Below are positions 22,315-32,100 of a stretch of 64,000 bases of DNA, one piece after another; position 1 is the stretch's first letter, and each line of letters opens with the position of its first letter. The position numbers and the translations under genes are program-made. Below the pieces are notes generated by a model that saw only the letters and a program-made list of their open reading frames with translations, made no database searches and was not told the DNA's origin. This DNA is from Tricholoma matsutake (taxonomy: Eukaryota; Basidiomycota; Agaricomycetes; Agaricales; Tricholomataceae), in the NCBI GenBank assembly GCA_026075535.2, contig AP026541.1, positions 7,936,001 to 8,000,000 on the forward strand. Direction: 5' to 3'.

Positions 22315-23067
22315 ATGGAAGGAATTATGGAAGGAAATGTTAAGTTGGATTCGCTACTTCCACTGCCATTACTGCCATTGCCACCCCCACCTCTTCCTCT
22401 CAGGACAAGGCCTGTATTCATTCCTCACCCACAAACACCCCCAATTGTCACCATCCCAAAAACTCTGTCATCTCCAGCCTCCGACCTCATCGACTTTGCT
22501 TCTATGCCCGACTATGACATCGGAACAATAATATGCGGCAAGGAACAGCCATCCCTGAAATGGCCACGATCTCATACACTGCCTTCTCCAACCTCTGAAG
22601 ACAATCGATCACCCAAACCAGAAACTGAGGAAGAGGAGCAGGTGGACCAGCTGGGGGATGATGGTGGCGATGAATCGGATGAGGTGGAGTTTGTGGAGGA
22701 GGGGAATCTGCAGGAGATGGTGGGGATAGTGGAAGTGGACGACATCATGCTGGGATCTGGGAAAGCAGTGAAGGGAAAGGGGAGAGCGGTAGAGGATTGG
22801 GGGGAAGGAATGATTGAAGAGTCGGCAGCTTCAGTCCGCTCCTTCCTCTTGCGGCCCGGCATCGAGGAGTTGATGAAGGATTTGGGTTTGGAAAGTGGAA
22901 GTGGAGATGCAATAAGAGGCATTGGGGTAAGGACAACAGCAAAGGAAAAGCAGGCCATCCTGCTCTCCAGGTTGTTGGAAGCAGAGTTATATCTTGCAGC
23001 TGGTGTTGAACAACTGCATGATTGCCTCAAGACATATGTAGCTAACGATTCAAAATTTGAGTTGTAG
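22315..23067 (+). CDS. Cassette gene D' (unit 2): intact acidic 250-aa protein
   Basis: ATG at 22315, 24 nt after the TGA of C' and in the same frame; ends in TAG at 23065-23067. The N-terminal 40 residues are Leu/Pro-rich (LLPLPLLPLPPPPLPL). SLKWPRS matches SPKWPL of D. A long Glu/Asp tract follows (ETEEEEQVDQLGDD), then a C-terminal helical segment (LLSRLLEAELYLAAG) ending DSKFEL. No known family. This is the only D copy with an intact end. Expression could be by reinitiation after C', by stop readthrough, or from its own transcript. Nothing in the sequence decides between these. Confidence 0.6.
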   Translation: MEGIMEGNVKLDSLLPLPLLPLPPPPLPLRTRPVFIPHPQTPPIVTIPKTLSSPASDLIDFASMPDYDIGTIICGKEQPSLKWPRSHTLPSPTSEDNRSPKPETEEEEQVDQLGDDGGDESDEVEFVEEGNLQEMVGIVEVDDIMLGSGKAVKGKGRAVEDWGEGMIEESAASVRSFLLRPGIEELMKDLGLESGSGDAIRGIGVRTTAKEKQAILLSRLLEAELYLAAGVEQLHDCLKTYVANDSKFEL

Positions 23068-24074
23068 TTTACATTATTTTAATGAATGCCAATCTTGGGA
23101 TGTAAGCTTGAAGCAGGAATGAGTACATCAGAGTGAATTATATTATCACTGACACTAACACTACTTAAATATATTAGTCTGGAACAGTCCAACAAAAGTA
23201 TAGAAAAGTGGAAATATACTGATGTTCTGATCTGATGTTCTTACATTGATGAACCAATTCCAATAGTACTAACCTCAATGAAATTCCAACACAATGGACT
23301 TACATCAATGGATCAATATTCTCCCGATGTACCTACCCCAATGGTTCAATCCCAACATTGTTACCCCAATGGACCAATCAAGATCTACTCACCTAGATGG
23401 TTCAATCCTGATGTACTCACCCCGATGGTTCAATCCAGCCACAAGTAGAGGACAAATAAATATTCAAGGTCTACTATGAATCTATGATGCTGATATGTAA
23501 TATGGGTGTTTGCTACCATGTAGTTTCTTGGAAGGCTAAGATGTAGCAATGGTAAGAGCCTCATCTCATTGTCTAATACACTGCTAACATGACCTACATG
23601 GGCCTACCATAACATTCATAGTCTACTGCTTCAATATGTCCTATAGGCCCACCCATCAGCCATGGTCTGCTCCAATGCTAACATATCACATAGGCCCACC
23701 CATTATACATGATCCATACCAGTCCCAAAATTACACTTGGGCCCACCCCATCATCCATGGTCTACTGCTAAGTCCTCATGTCCTATAAGCCCACCCATCA
23801 TCTATGGTCTATTCCAATACTAACATATCCCATGGGCCCACCCATCACATGTGGTATAAAGCTCTACTCATTTCACCCATGAGCCCATTCTATTTAAATG
23901 AACTTATACCTGCCAGATGAGCCCACACATCTTCTATGGTCTATTACAGTCTATGGGCCCACATTAGCTGGACCATTAAATACGGCCTAAAGCCACCATT
24001 AGTTAGTCCATATATAATGGTCTAAAGTCACTGAGAGTTGTGATGCAACATCGCAACCACCACTGTTCACCTAC
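23068..24074. repeat. 3' flank of unit 2: degenerate repeats and TATA-containing block
   Basis: About 23,270-23,450 holds loosely repeated ATGGTTCAATCC-type units. About 23,590-24,035 holds repeated GGCCCACCCATC..CATGGTCT units ending in CATATATAATGG and AAAGTCACTGAGAG, related to 10,500-10,800 behind unit 1. Non-coding. Confidence 0.6.
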
Positions 24075-26077
24075 ATGCATGAAGAAGTCCAGGTGCTCCT
24101 GGATGAAGCTCGACTCGAAGGATGGGAAGAAGGTATAGAAGAAGGACTCAAGACATGGAAGGAGAACATGCTTGAGAATGGACAGAAGATGCACAAAAAA
24201 GGGAGGAGAATTGGGTATAGGATAGGGAGGAAGGAAGGTCTTGAGGAGGGGGAAAAGGTAGCAGGGCATGGGGAGGGGCTATGTATCTCAAAGGAGGCCC
24301 ACACTATGGTGAGGTGCTGTCCTCCTTGACAACACTGGAATCCAAACTGACCCTGAAATGACCACTTGGAGCGATGCAAGCACCCAGGCAGCACCTAGGA
24401 CCGACAAAACAGCTTCACAGACCAATGACACCCCCAAACATCGATGCACCACCCTCCAAATGGAGTCGCTCAATGACAAACACACACAAGAGGCAGAGCA
24501 ATATATTACCCTGGAGAAAACATTGGAAATAATGGGGGAAAAACACACTTTTTCACTGGGGAAAAATAAAAGGAACCATCAGTAAAAATATATTATTTTC
24601 CCACACTTTGTCCTTTTGGTTGCTGCAGGAAAACAACTAATCTGTTTCCAGGAGAAAAACTTGTGAACATTAGGGGGAAAAAGGTCATTTTCCCACATAT
24701 TCCCAGTTTTTTCTGTGGAAAAATAACTAATCTGTTTCTAGGTGAAAAAATTGTGGAAGTCAGGAGAAAAAATGTTATTTTCACCAGATATAGAGAAAAT
24801 GTGGAAAAAAAGATATATTTCCCCTCCATTTTCACCTGATTTTCTCCTGGGAATGGATGAATTATTTTTGCTGAGCAAGAGCAAAGAGAAAAGTGTGGGA
24901 AAAAGAACATTTTTTTACTGATGGTTTCTTTTATTTTTCCCCAGGGAAAAAGTGTCTTTTTTCCCTATTATTCCCAACATATTCTCCAGGGTAATATATT
25001 GCTCTGCCTCTTGTGACATCTGCTCACTGAAAAATATGATGGCAACACCCGGCGTCAACTCAACCATCCAAACCACTCCAAATACCATGGAAATGGCTAT
25101 GCAAACCCTTGATATGCACCCCAGCACTCCCCTCAAGGCTGCCACATCGCTGCTAATGATGCCCACACAGCCGCCATCGACAACAACAACTTCGTTGTCA
25201 ACCACCACCACTAGCATTCCCCCAGCTCTAAAACAGACAACGGCACCTCTAAAATGATGGTACACACTCCCAGGACTGCCCACAGTCTCCCAGCATCCAC
25301 CCCCAGCTCGAAAACCAAAACCAGAGGAAGTTGAACACCCCCTACAGCTGCAGAATGTGACACAGAGGGCTCACACCAATTCTACCACCCAGACCGATAC
25401 TGTCGCCATCATCACTGCCCCCACTGCCGACGTGGACACCCAGACAACCACAACCAGCCCCGTTGTCATCAATGCCAGCATCCAGGTGATGTACAGGTGT
25501 GAACGGAGAATGGCCACAGTGCAGACAGAGCCCCTGGACGACAATCAGCCCCACTTGTCAGATGGCATCAAAATATCAATGAAACCCAGTCCCTCCATCA
25601 TTATAGATCCCCAGCTTGAATCCCAAGCCTCCCGGTCTGCCCTCCTGCATGATGAGTTGGTTGAAACCCCAGAACAACAGCCCACACCCACACCACCACC
25701 CACGCTTGACCCCACCCTGCGTTTTGACTGGGCAGAGGATGCTGAGTCGTTACCCATTGCCTCTCAGTCACCGCCACCATGAGACCTTTCGGCACTACAT
25801 TCTAATACCCCTGACGTTTCAACTCTATACAAAGGCAAACCCGCCATTGTAATCAAGTGAGGAACCCCCCAATCCATTTATTCACTTGACGAGGTTAACT
25901 GGTGTGGACTGCAGGTCCTATCATCACTCACAAACATCCTTTTGGACTGGGCCCAGGTAAACCAACCATTCCAAGTCCTGTATTTCAAGAGCCCCCCCTG
26001 AAACTTGATTGGGACAGTGACCCTCGACTGGCAGATTTGAATAGGGTGCTTCGAGCTTTGGGATGGGCACCATGTTG
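24075..26077 (+). pseudogene. Gene E: broken lineage-specific protein (Glu/Gly-Lys repeats, TQT motifs, terminal DWD.DPRL..LN..LRALGW)
   Basis: The N-terminal part (24075-24329) is a Glu/Gly/Lys helix-like repeat (EGWEEGIEEGLK, GRKEGLEEGEK) ending GHGEGLC. The middle has STQAA, TTQTD and VDTQTT motifs. A C-terminal segment to TGA 26075-26077 reads LDWDSDPRLADLNRVLRALG. I remember this N-repeat/TQT/DWD..DPRL layout from many uncharacterised agaricomycete proteins; the function is unknown. The copy is dead: a 531-bp foldback element splits it at 24485-25015, TGA at 25780-25782 falls where relatives read PPRDLS, and other shifts occur downstream. Intron boundaries were not resolved. Confidence 0.6.
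24485..25015. mobile_element. Non-autonomous foldback element, CACTA-like ends
   Basis: Inverted ends of about 110 bp begin CACAAGAGGCAGAGCAATAT on the left and its complement on the right. Flanking ACA at 24482-24484 and 25016-25018 is a candidate 3-bp target duplication. CACWA-type ends with 3-bp duplications are typical of CACTA/CMC elements; the assignment is tentative. The interior is A-rich with no gene. Confidence 0.7.
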
Positions 26078-26524
26078 AGTTGTCTTTTATTTTATTTTTT
26101 ATATCACACATAGAATTTTTTACTGCACTGGTTTTATTATTCATATACCTATTGTTTCCTTTTCTTTTCCTTTCCTTTTGTTCTTTTTCAGAGGCGATGG
26201 GAACATCGCCATCTTGGAGAGGGGCAGATGGAGTAGGGTGAGTGGTCACCTACTCCAGGTAGTCATGTGACCATGTTGGTAGAGTCACATAGTCACATTG
26301 TTGTAGTCAAGCATTGCTATAGCATCGCATTCCATTGCCTCAGCGATAGGGCACCTCTGGGGTGTCCACTGTCCACTGCCTCTACAATACCACAGGTTTC
26401 CCCGTGGTTCCTTTGCACTGGGCACCTCAGGTCCAACCCTCTCTCCCTCAAAGGAAGCCCCTGCTGCATAGCAGCAAGCAATAGCTTGCTGTCTAGCTTA
26501 CAGGGGCTGCAGGGGGGATGGGGG
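26078..26524. other. Non-coding spacer downstream of gene E
   Basis: No supported gene. It starts with a T-rich 3' region, as expected after a polyadenylated gene, and runs into the tandem duplications that follow. Confidence 0.4.
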
Positions 26525-26800
26525 CAGAGGCAGAGGTACACCAGTTGAAGAATAATTGGAGGCATTGCCAACAAAAGAAACGGCACCCTCTAGGCAAGGG
26601 GCAAGGGGTGGCCACTCATCCAGGTCATCCCCGTTGCAAATCCTGTTGTGCTCATCATCATCCTCCTGCAGAGGCAGAGGTGCACCAATCAAATAACAAC
26701 TGCCAGCAAAAGAAATGGCACCCTCCCCCTTGCCTAGAGGGCAAGGGGCGAGGGGTAGCCACTCATCCTCATTGTGGATCTTGTCATGCTGGTCATTGTC
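26525..26800. repeat. Two-copy tandem duplication of about 135 bp
   Basis: The block starting CAGAGGCAGAGGTACACCAG recurs as CAGAGGCAGAGGTGCACCAA about 140 bp on. Both copies contain GGCACCCTC, CAAGGGGYRAGGGGT and GCCACTCATCC. Confidence 0.7.
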
Positions 26801-26972
26801 GCAGTCGTCATTTGCACCTGCAGATCCACCCTGCGAGCAGTGGCTCACAGCAGTGGGGGCGGGTGCTGTCATCCCTCATGTTTCCCCCCTCACACCCCTT
26901 CTCCACCTCTCAGTCTTCTCCCTCCCAATTCCCACCCCTGTTCTTGTTTTCCTTCTCCCCACCCTCGTTTAG

Positions 26973-27121
26973 TTCCCCTCCCTTTTGTTTTGTTCCCCTC
27001 CCTTTTGTTTTGTTCCCCTCCCTTTTGTTTTGTTCCCCTCCCTTTTGTTTTGTTCCCCTCCCTTTTGTTTTGTTCCCCTCCCTTTTGTTTTGTTCCCCTC
27101 CCTTTTGTTTTGTTCCCCTCC
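26973..27121. repeat. 20-bp tandem repeat TTCCCCTCCCTTTTGTTTTG, about 7 copies
   Basis: Perfect or near-perfect 20-bp units of strong purine/pyrimidine strand asymmetry. The long open frames across it on both strands are repeat artefacts. Confidence 0.9.
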
Positions 27122-27822
27122 TCCCTTCATTTACTACTCCCCCTCCCTTGTTCATTTCCCTCATTCTTTCCATGGCTGTTTCTTGTGGTACTGTGGCCAT
27201 TAGCTCCCACATTCTGCCCTGCTTGTCATAGATAATGAAAATATAAGTTGGTTGAATGAAGAAATACAGGTAACATAAAAAAAACTTACCTGAGGCCAAA
27301 ATGATGCATAGATATGCATCGTTGGGGCCCATGCCATGTCCTCATACCCTCGTCCCATCCCCGTGTTCATCTCCCTGTTATACCCTCACCATGTCCCACT
27401 GTCCCCATCATCGTGGTTGTGGTGGCTGTCATCGTCTTGTCAATCCCATCATCGCAGTCTTCCCTTCCCTGTTGTATGTTCTCCCCATCATTGTTTTGGG
27501 CCCCCATCCCTCATTGTCATCCTCATTGTCATTCTGGCGTCTCAGCCCACTCGCTGTCTCCATTGCTCCCCATTCCACCCAATGAGCAGTTGTTCATGGT
27601 GGTGGTTGGGGTGCTGTTTGTGCCCTTCATTGTCTCTCACTCCCCTGGGTTCCCATCCTGCTTGTTATCCACCCTGAAAGCAGAGGCTTGCAGTGGTGGT
27701 GGGGGTGCCATCAATGGTGTTATCTCATTATTATAGCACTATCAGAACCTAAAAATCATCAGTTAGTTAGAAAAAACATGAACAAAAGATATTAAAAAAA
27801 TACTTAGAGCCCGGCTGCCCAA
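27122..27822. other. Pyrimidine-rich non-coding DNA
   Basis: CCC/TTC-rich sequence with fragments resembling neighbouring repeats. The overlapping open frames lack any family resemblance and are composition artefacts. Confidence 0.45.
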
Positions 27823-28135
27823 ATGATGGTAGACATCATTTGGGCCTGTTTCGCAGGTGCATTGTGTTCTGTTGTTGTTGTCATGGCATTGTAACATATT
27901 TAAACCCTGAATTAATGAAAACATAAGTTAACAAAACAATGAGAAACTGGGATAAAAAGACTTATTTGGGGCCCAAATGATGATAGATGTCATTTGGGCC
28001 TGTTTTGTGGGTGTGTTGTGTTCTGTTGTTGTTGTCATGTCATTGTAACATATTTAAACCCTGAATTAATAAAAACATAAGTTAATTGAAACAAAAACAA
28101 TGAGAAACTGGAATAAAAAGACTTATCTGAGGCCC
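27823..28135. repeat. Tandem copies of a roughly 150-bp unit carrying a GCCCAAATGATG hairpin
   Basis: Two full copies and part of a third. Each begins with GCCCAAATGATG, a 5-nt loop and CATCATTTGGGC, a 12-bp stem in the first copy, and continues with TTGTGTTCTGTTGTTGTTGTC and ATTTAAACCCTGAATTAAT. A diverged partner with ATGATGCATAGATATGCATCG occurs at about 27,300. Confidence 0.8.
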
Positions 28136-28289
28136 AAATGACAATAGGTGTCGTTTGACCCTGTTTCATGGGAAATGTGGCCCGTGTGCATTGTGGGCTG
28201 GCATGTTAACCCATGCAACACTGTGACACCACAGAAACAGGTCACAGTAGTCAGTGGGTTGGCAATTTTCAATGCTGTCCCTGTACCTG

Positions 28290-30480
28290 CAGACCCCATG
28301 ATCCAAACACTGTGGTTTTCACCATACCCATGTTATTCCCTAATCACTACCCATTCCCATAGACCAAATGGTGTGAGTGTCATGGTGTATTTGACATGGT
28401 TGTGGTGTACAAGTGTCTGGAAAAAGGAATTGGTCATATCTATTTTCCCCCAGATCTCTCCTTTGGCACAATCTGCAAGAATGTCATCAATTCAGGGAAG
28501 AGGGTAGTTATTGGGTACAGTGGCATGGTTCAAATTGTGGCAATCATTCACACAGCGAGGTAAGATGGAGGTGTCGGCTTTTGGTATGATAAATGATGGA
28601 GAGGTGTACTGTGAGGATGATGGCCTAATATGACCTGCTGCATAGTGTTGGTCTATAAGTGTTTTCTAACCCTCACGATATTTCTGTGGACATGAGTAAG
28701 CTTGAGCAGTAGAAACAGAGATTCCAGGTTTGACTTCAATGTGATGATAGATGTTTGTTGGTAGGTCGCATACATGGGGTATATCTGTCGGAAAATGATT
28801 AGTGGATTTATTGTTAAATTTGAGGTCTAGTTTCCCAAGGTGAGCTTGGGTGGCTAATTGTTGAATGTGTGTCTTAAGGAGACTGATGATGTTTGGGTTA
28901 CTGATAGAGTGATCATCCATATTAAAATTTTCAGGGTGTTCATTGAAATGCTGTAGTAGTTCACAGACATGTTCATGGCTGGCTTTCAGTAGTCGTCATT
29001 CACACTGGCATCACACAGCTAGGGATATCTTTATTCCTGCACAGTTGAGGGTGGTGTTGGGAGGATGTAGTAGATCAAATCTGCTTTCCTTAGCAATGAC
29101 TGTCCAGAGCTTGGCATTGATGACAATTTTGTTTTTCACTAGAAAATCAAGGCCGAGAATGATGTCTGTCTGGAGGTTGGGGCAAATGATTGCATTCAGG
29201 GTATCTGATTTCCAGGCTGTGTCAGGTGATAATACATTCAGTCTACAATACTCATTTAAAAGGACAGGTTGGGCTTTTGGTTGGGATACAAATGCTGTGG
29301 AGACTGTGAACAGTTTGAAAAGCTTGCAACAGATGAGGCCATAAAGTTCCATGTTATCTTCAGATATCAGTACTGGGAGGCACCATGATTGATCAGTGCT
29401 TGAATTGGAGATGGGGCACAGGTGAAGAGGGCATTGATGCAACAATCCCACCAAAAGTGGTCAGGTAGTGGGGAAATGTCAGAAGGGGGTATGTACTCAT
29501 CAAATTCATCAGAATCAACAAAATCTTCATCCACAAAATTTTTGTTGAGGCTCAGCAGCCACAAGGGGGGTGGTAGATTTCTCAAAGGCTGCCTTTGCCT
29601 TCAGGGCATGGGTGGTAGTGACTTTGTTGCAGGCTTCTAAAGAAGGACATTCAGTGGTGCAGGTATGAGAGAAATGTCCAGCATAGAAAACACAACATTT
29701 GTAGCAACCCTGATGGAGGTTGAGAAGATCTTTCTCAGGCTGAGAGAGCTTGGGCAAGGCAACAAATCCCATGAGGGGGCTTGCTGCATTTGAGCTGAAG
29801 GAGGCCGTCAACACTGTGCTAGCCAGGGTTGATGCAGGGTTCATGTATGCACTTCAGTTTGAGGAATTGGTGAGTTTGGCTGCATGTTTGGCAGCATGGG
29901 CCATGCTGGTGGTAATCTGTTTCTGATGTGTTGCAAGCTGGACATTGAAGATGATGATGCGGTGAATCCATGTCTTGATGTCTTCAATGGCATCCAGCTC
30001 TTTCTTTGCAGCACAGTGTGAAGATGGAGGGGTTCAGGTGGGCAATGAGGTGCATACAGAAGTGAGCATTGGGAATGTGTTGCAGGGATTTGGCAGCCTC
30101 CAGTGCATTGTTAGCTTTACATACTGAGATAGACCACTCATAGAAGTCACAGTTGCCCTGAGGTGCAATGAGCTCCTGGATGAGTTTGTCCTCCCAGTCG
30201 CTTGGAAGCCACTTGTGTTTGACCTCAAGCATGAATTTCACAAAGGTCAAGGCAACAAGATGGTCTCTGTCCAATTTGATCCAGGACTGCATGAATTTGG
30301 ATTTGAAAGAGTAAATGATGCGGCCCACTTGGTCTTCAGCAGGGATTTCTTTGTAAGTGAAGAATTGTTTGCAGGTGTAGTCAAACTTGCAAAGATTGGC
30401 AATGGTGATAGAGCCAGCTGACAAAAGGGGAGGTTGGCTAGTGGACATTTGTAGGACACTGGTGGATGCATAGGGCATAT
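28290..30480 (-). mobile_element. Ty3/Gypsy fragment G1 (gag, zinc knuckle, protease, start of RT), degenerate
   Basis: Minus strand, in order: a gag-like region 30478-29984; a CCHC-like knuckle near 29,700 (CYKCCVF..HTCTTEC); an aspartic-protease region 29454-29011 in which the active-site block reads ALINHGAS (the catalytic Asp of LIDxG appears as Asn) and IILGLDFL follows; then RT from 28920 (IPHVCDLPTNIYHHIEVKPG, IIPKAD, TLTPFGLWEW). TGA at 28492-28494 interrupts the conserved LPRID motif. The copy stops near 28,290 before the catalytic centre. Not functional. Confidence 0.8.
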
Positions 30481-30502
30481 TGGCAATAATGGGGTTTATG
30501 GG

Positions 30503-30562
30503 AATTGTTACAATTTTCCTTGTAACACATGGAACCTGACTGACCCAACATACCCAATGATC
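30503..30562 (+). repeat. Truncated LTR start related to the 36094 LTR
   Basis: About 58 bp identical to the first bases of the LTR at 36094 (TGTTACAATTTTCCTTGTAA onward), abruptly joined to gag sequence of G2. A recombination or deletion scar. Confidence 0.75.
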
Positions 30563-32100
30563 CCCATAGATGCGGGATGGTGAGAGGGCTTACCTCCTCC
30601 TCTGTCTCCGATCCAGATCCCAGCACCGCCAACAGCATTATTGCGCCTGCCACAAATGAATTCTCATTGTCCGCCAACTCTTCAATATGCACTGAGGCTC
30701 CAGCCACCACTCCCACTGGTCTGCTCCCTGCTGGAACATTGCCCTGATGCTTCTGGCTAAGCAGCATATCCTCCATAATCTCTTTATAGTTCTGCCCGTC
30801 CAGGAAATTGTTAAGGCAATCACTTGTGCAATGGTTCTGATAACCCCACTGACACTTCAAGCAGCCCAGATGTTTGAACAGCAGCGAACGCTCATTCTCG
30901 GTCAGGTGAGGAGGCTTACAGGAAGAAGATGAAGATGCGCTCAGCATGGATGATGTGGCACCGCTTCGCAGCTTGTAGCCTCCAACAGTGTTAGCATTTT
31001 GGGAAGGGTTGGCCAGTGCCTGTCTTTTTGGCATCCACTGAAGATCCTCCACAGCCTCCAGGTATCATTTAGTGTCATTTGCACATTCTTCAGCTAGCTT
31101 CCACACTTCAGCAATCCAGCAAGTTAGTCGAGCCTCATCCATCTTCTCAGGAGTGTCTTTTGTAATTTTATTGATGACTTCCTTTACATTGTGGTTCTTG
31201 CAGTGATTTTGTAAGTCGGCATCTAAAAGACTATTGAGTTGCAGGTGGAGAGCTACATCCAAGAAGTAGTATTTGGTGTTATGGAGGACAATATTCAGAT
31301 GGCAAATGTTGTTCACCCAGATAGGAAAGGAATCAGACGATTTGAGTCATGAGTCGCGAATCCTTGCATGGAGTTCATCATCCCAACCATCTGCCAGGAA
31401 CTCTTTCTGCAGCTCCTTGATGAAATCCGCAAACTCCATTTCAGAAAGGCAATCTCCATGCATAGCAACCCAGTCTCAAGCTCTCATATCTTTAAGTCCA
31501 GACAAAACCACCACCACATGTTCATCATCCAAGATTTTCTTGTTTGCCCAGAAGATATCAGCACAAGCCATTTCCCATTGATGCATAACCATAGGCGTCA
31601 CCATGCCAGGAGTGAGTAGTAGGATGCACTTCGGCTCCACATGAAGACATTCGGCAGGTCCTGTAGTGGCCATCTTATTATATGGTACAAGCAGAGAGTA
31701 GCCGCAGGAAGAAAATGAATCATCAGAGTCGAAATCTGCTGTTGGCAAGGTAGGTGTATGCACATTTGCGGTCACCCCAGGAGTCTCAGAAGATGTATGT
31801 GCAAGATTGTCATCGGCAGTAGGTGGTATGGACTGTGAGTCCTCATCAGACAGCATCAGCGGTGGTAACGATGGGGACAAAGGGCCCTGATGGGCATCAG
31901 GAGTGGTGAGCGCTTGCTTGCATGTGATTGGCAGTTTGGACAACTTGGTCTTTCGACCTTTCAACAGCAAGACTAAGCTCAGCTACAGTGAGACAGCGAG
32001 AGGTGAAAGTGGAGGTCGTTAGACCAGTGAACCTCATTGAGTGAAGCTTAAAAAAAAGTGTAAGTATGCGCAGTGTTTGGGGCATGCACTTCACTAGAGT
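30563..32100 (-). mobile_element. Ty3/Gypsy fragment G2 (gag only), degenerate
   Basis: Minus-strand gag pieces at 31970-31476, 31376-31065 and 31052-30563. Features are the block MVMHQWEMACADIFWANKK, a DGWDDELHARI motif, HLNIVL..LD..L, and a terminal zinc knuckle (CLKCQWGYQNHCTSDC). This is the gag of a chromovirus-type Gypsy common in agaricomycetes. TGA at 31347-31349 follows ARIRDS where relatives carry Arg. Protease, RT and integrase are missing. Confidence 0.8.

Noticed and set aside
26715..27332. Phe/Pro-rich or Lys/Gly-rich proteins on both strands
   Set aside because: Created by the 20-bp TTCCCCTCCCTTTTGTTTTG repeat and pyrimidine-rich flanks.
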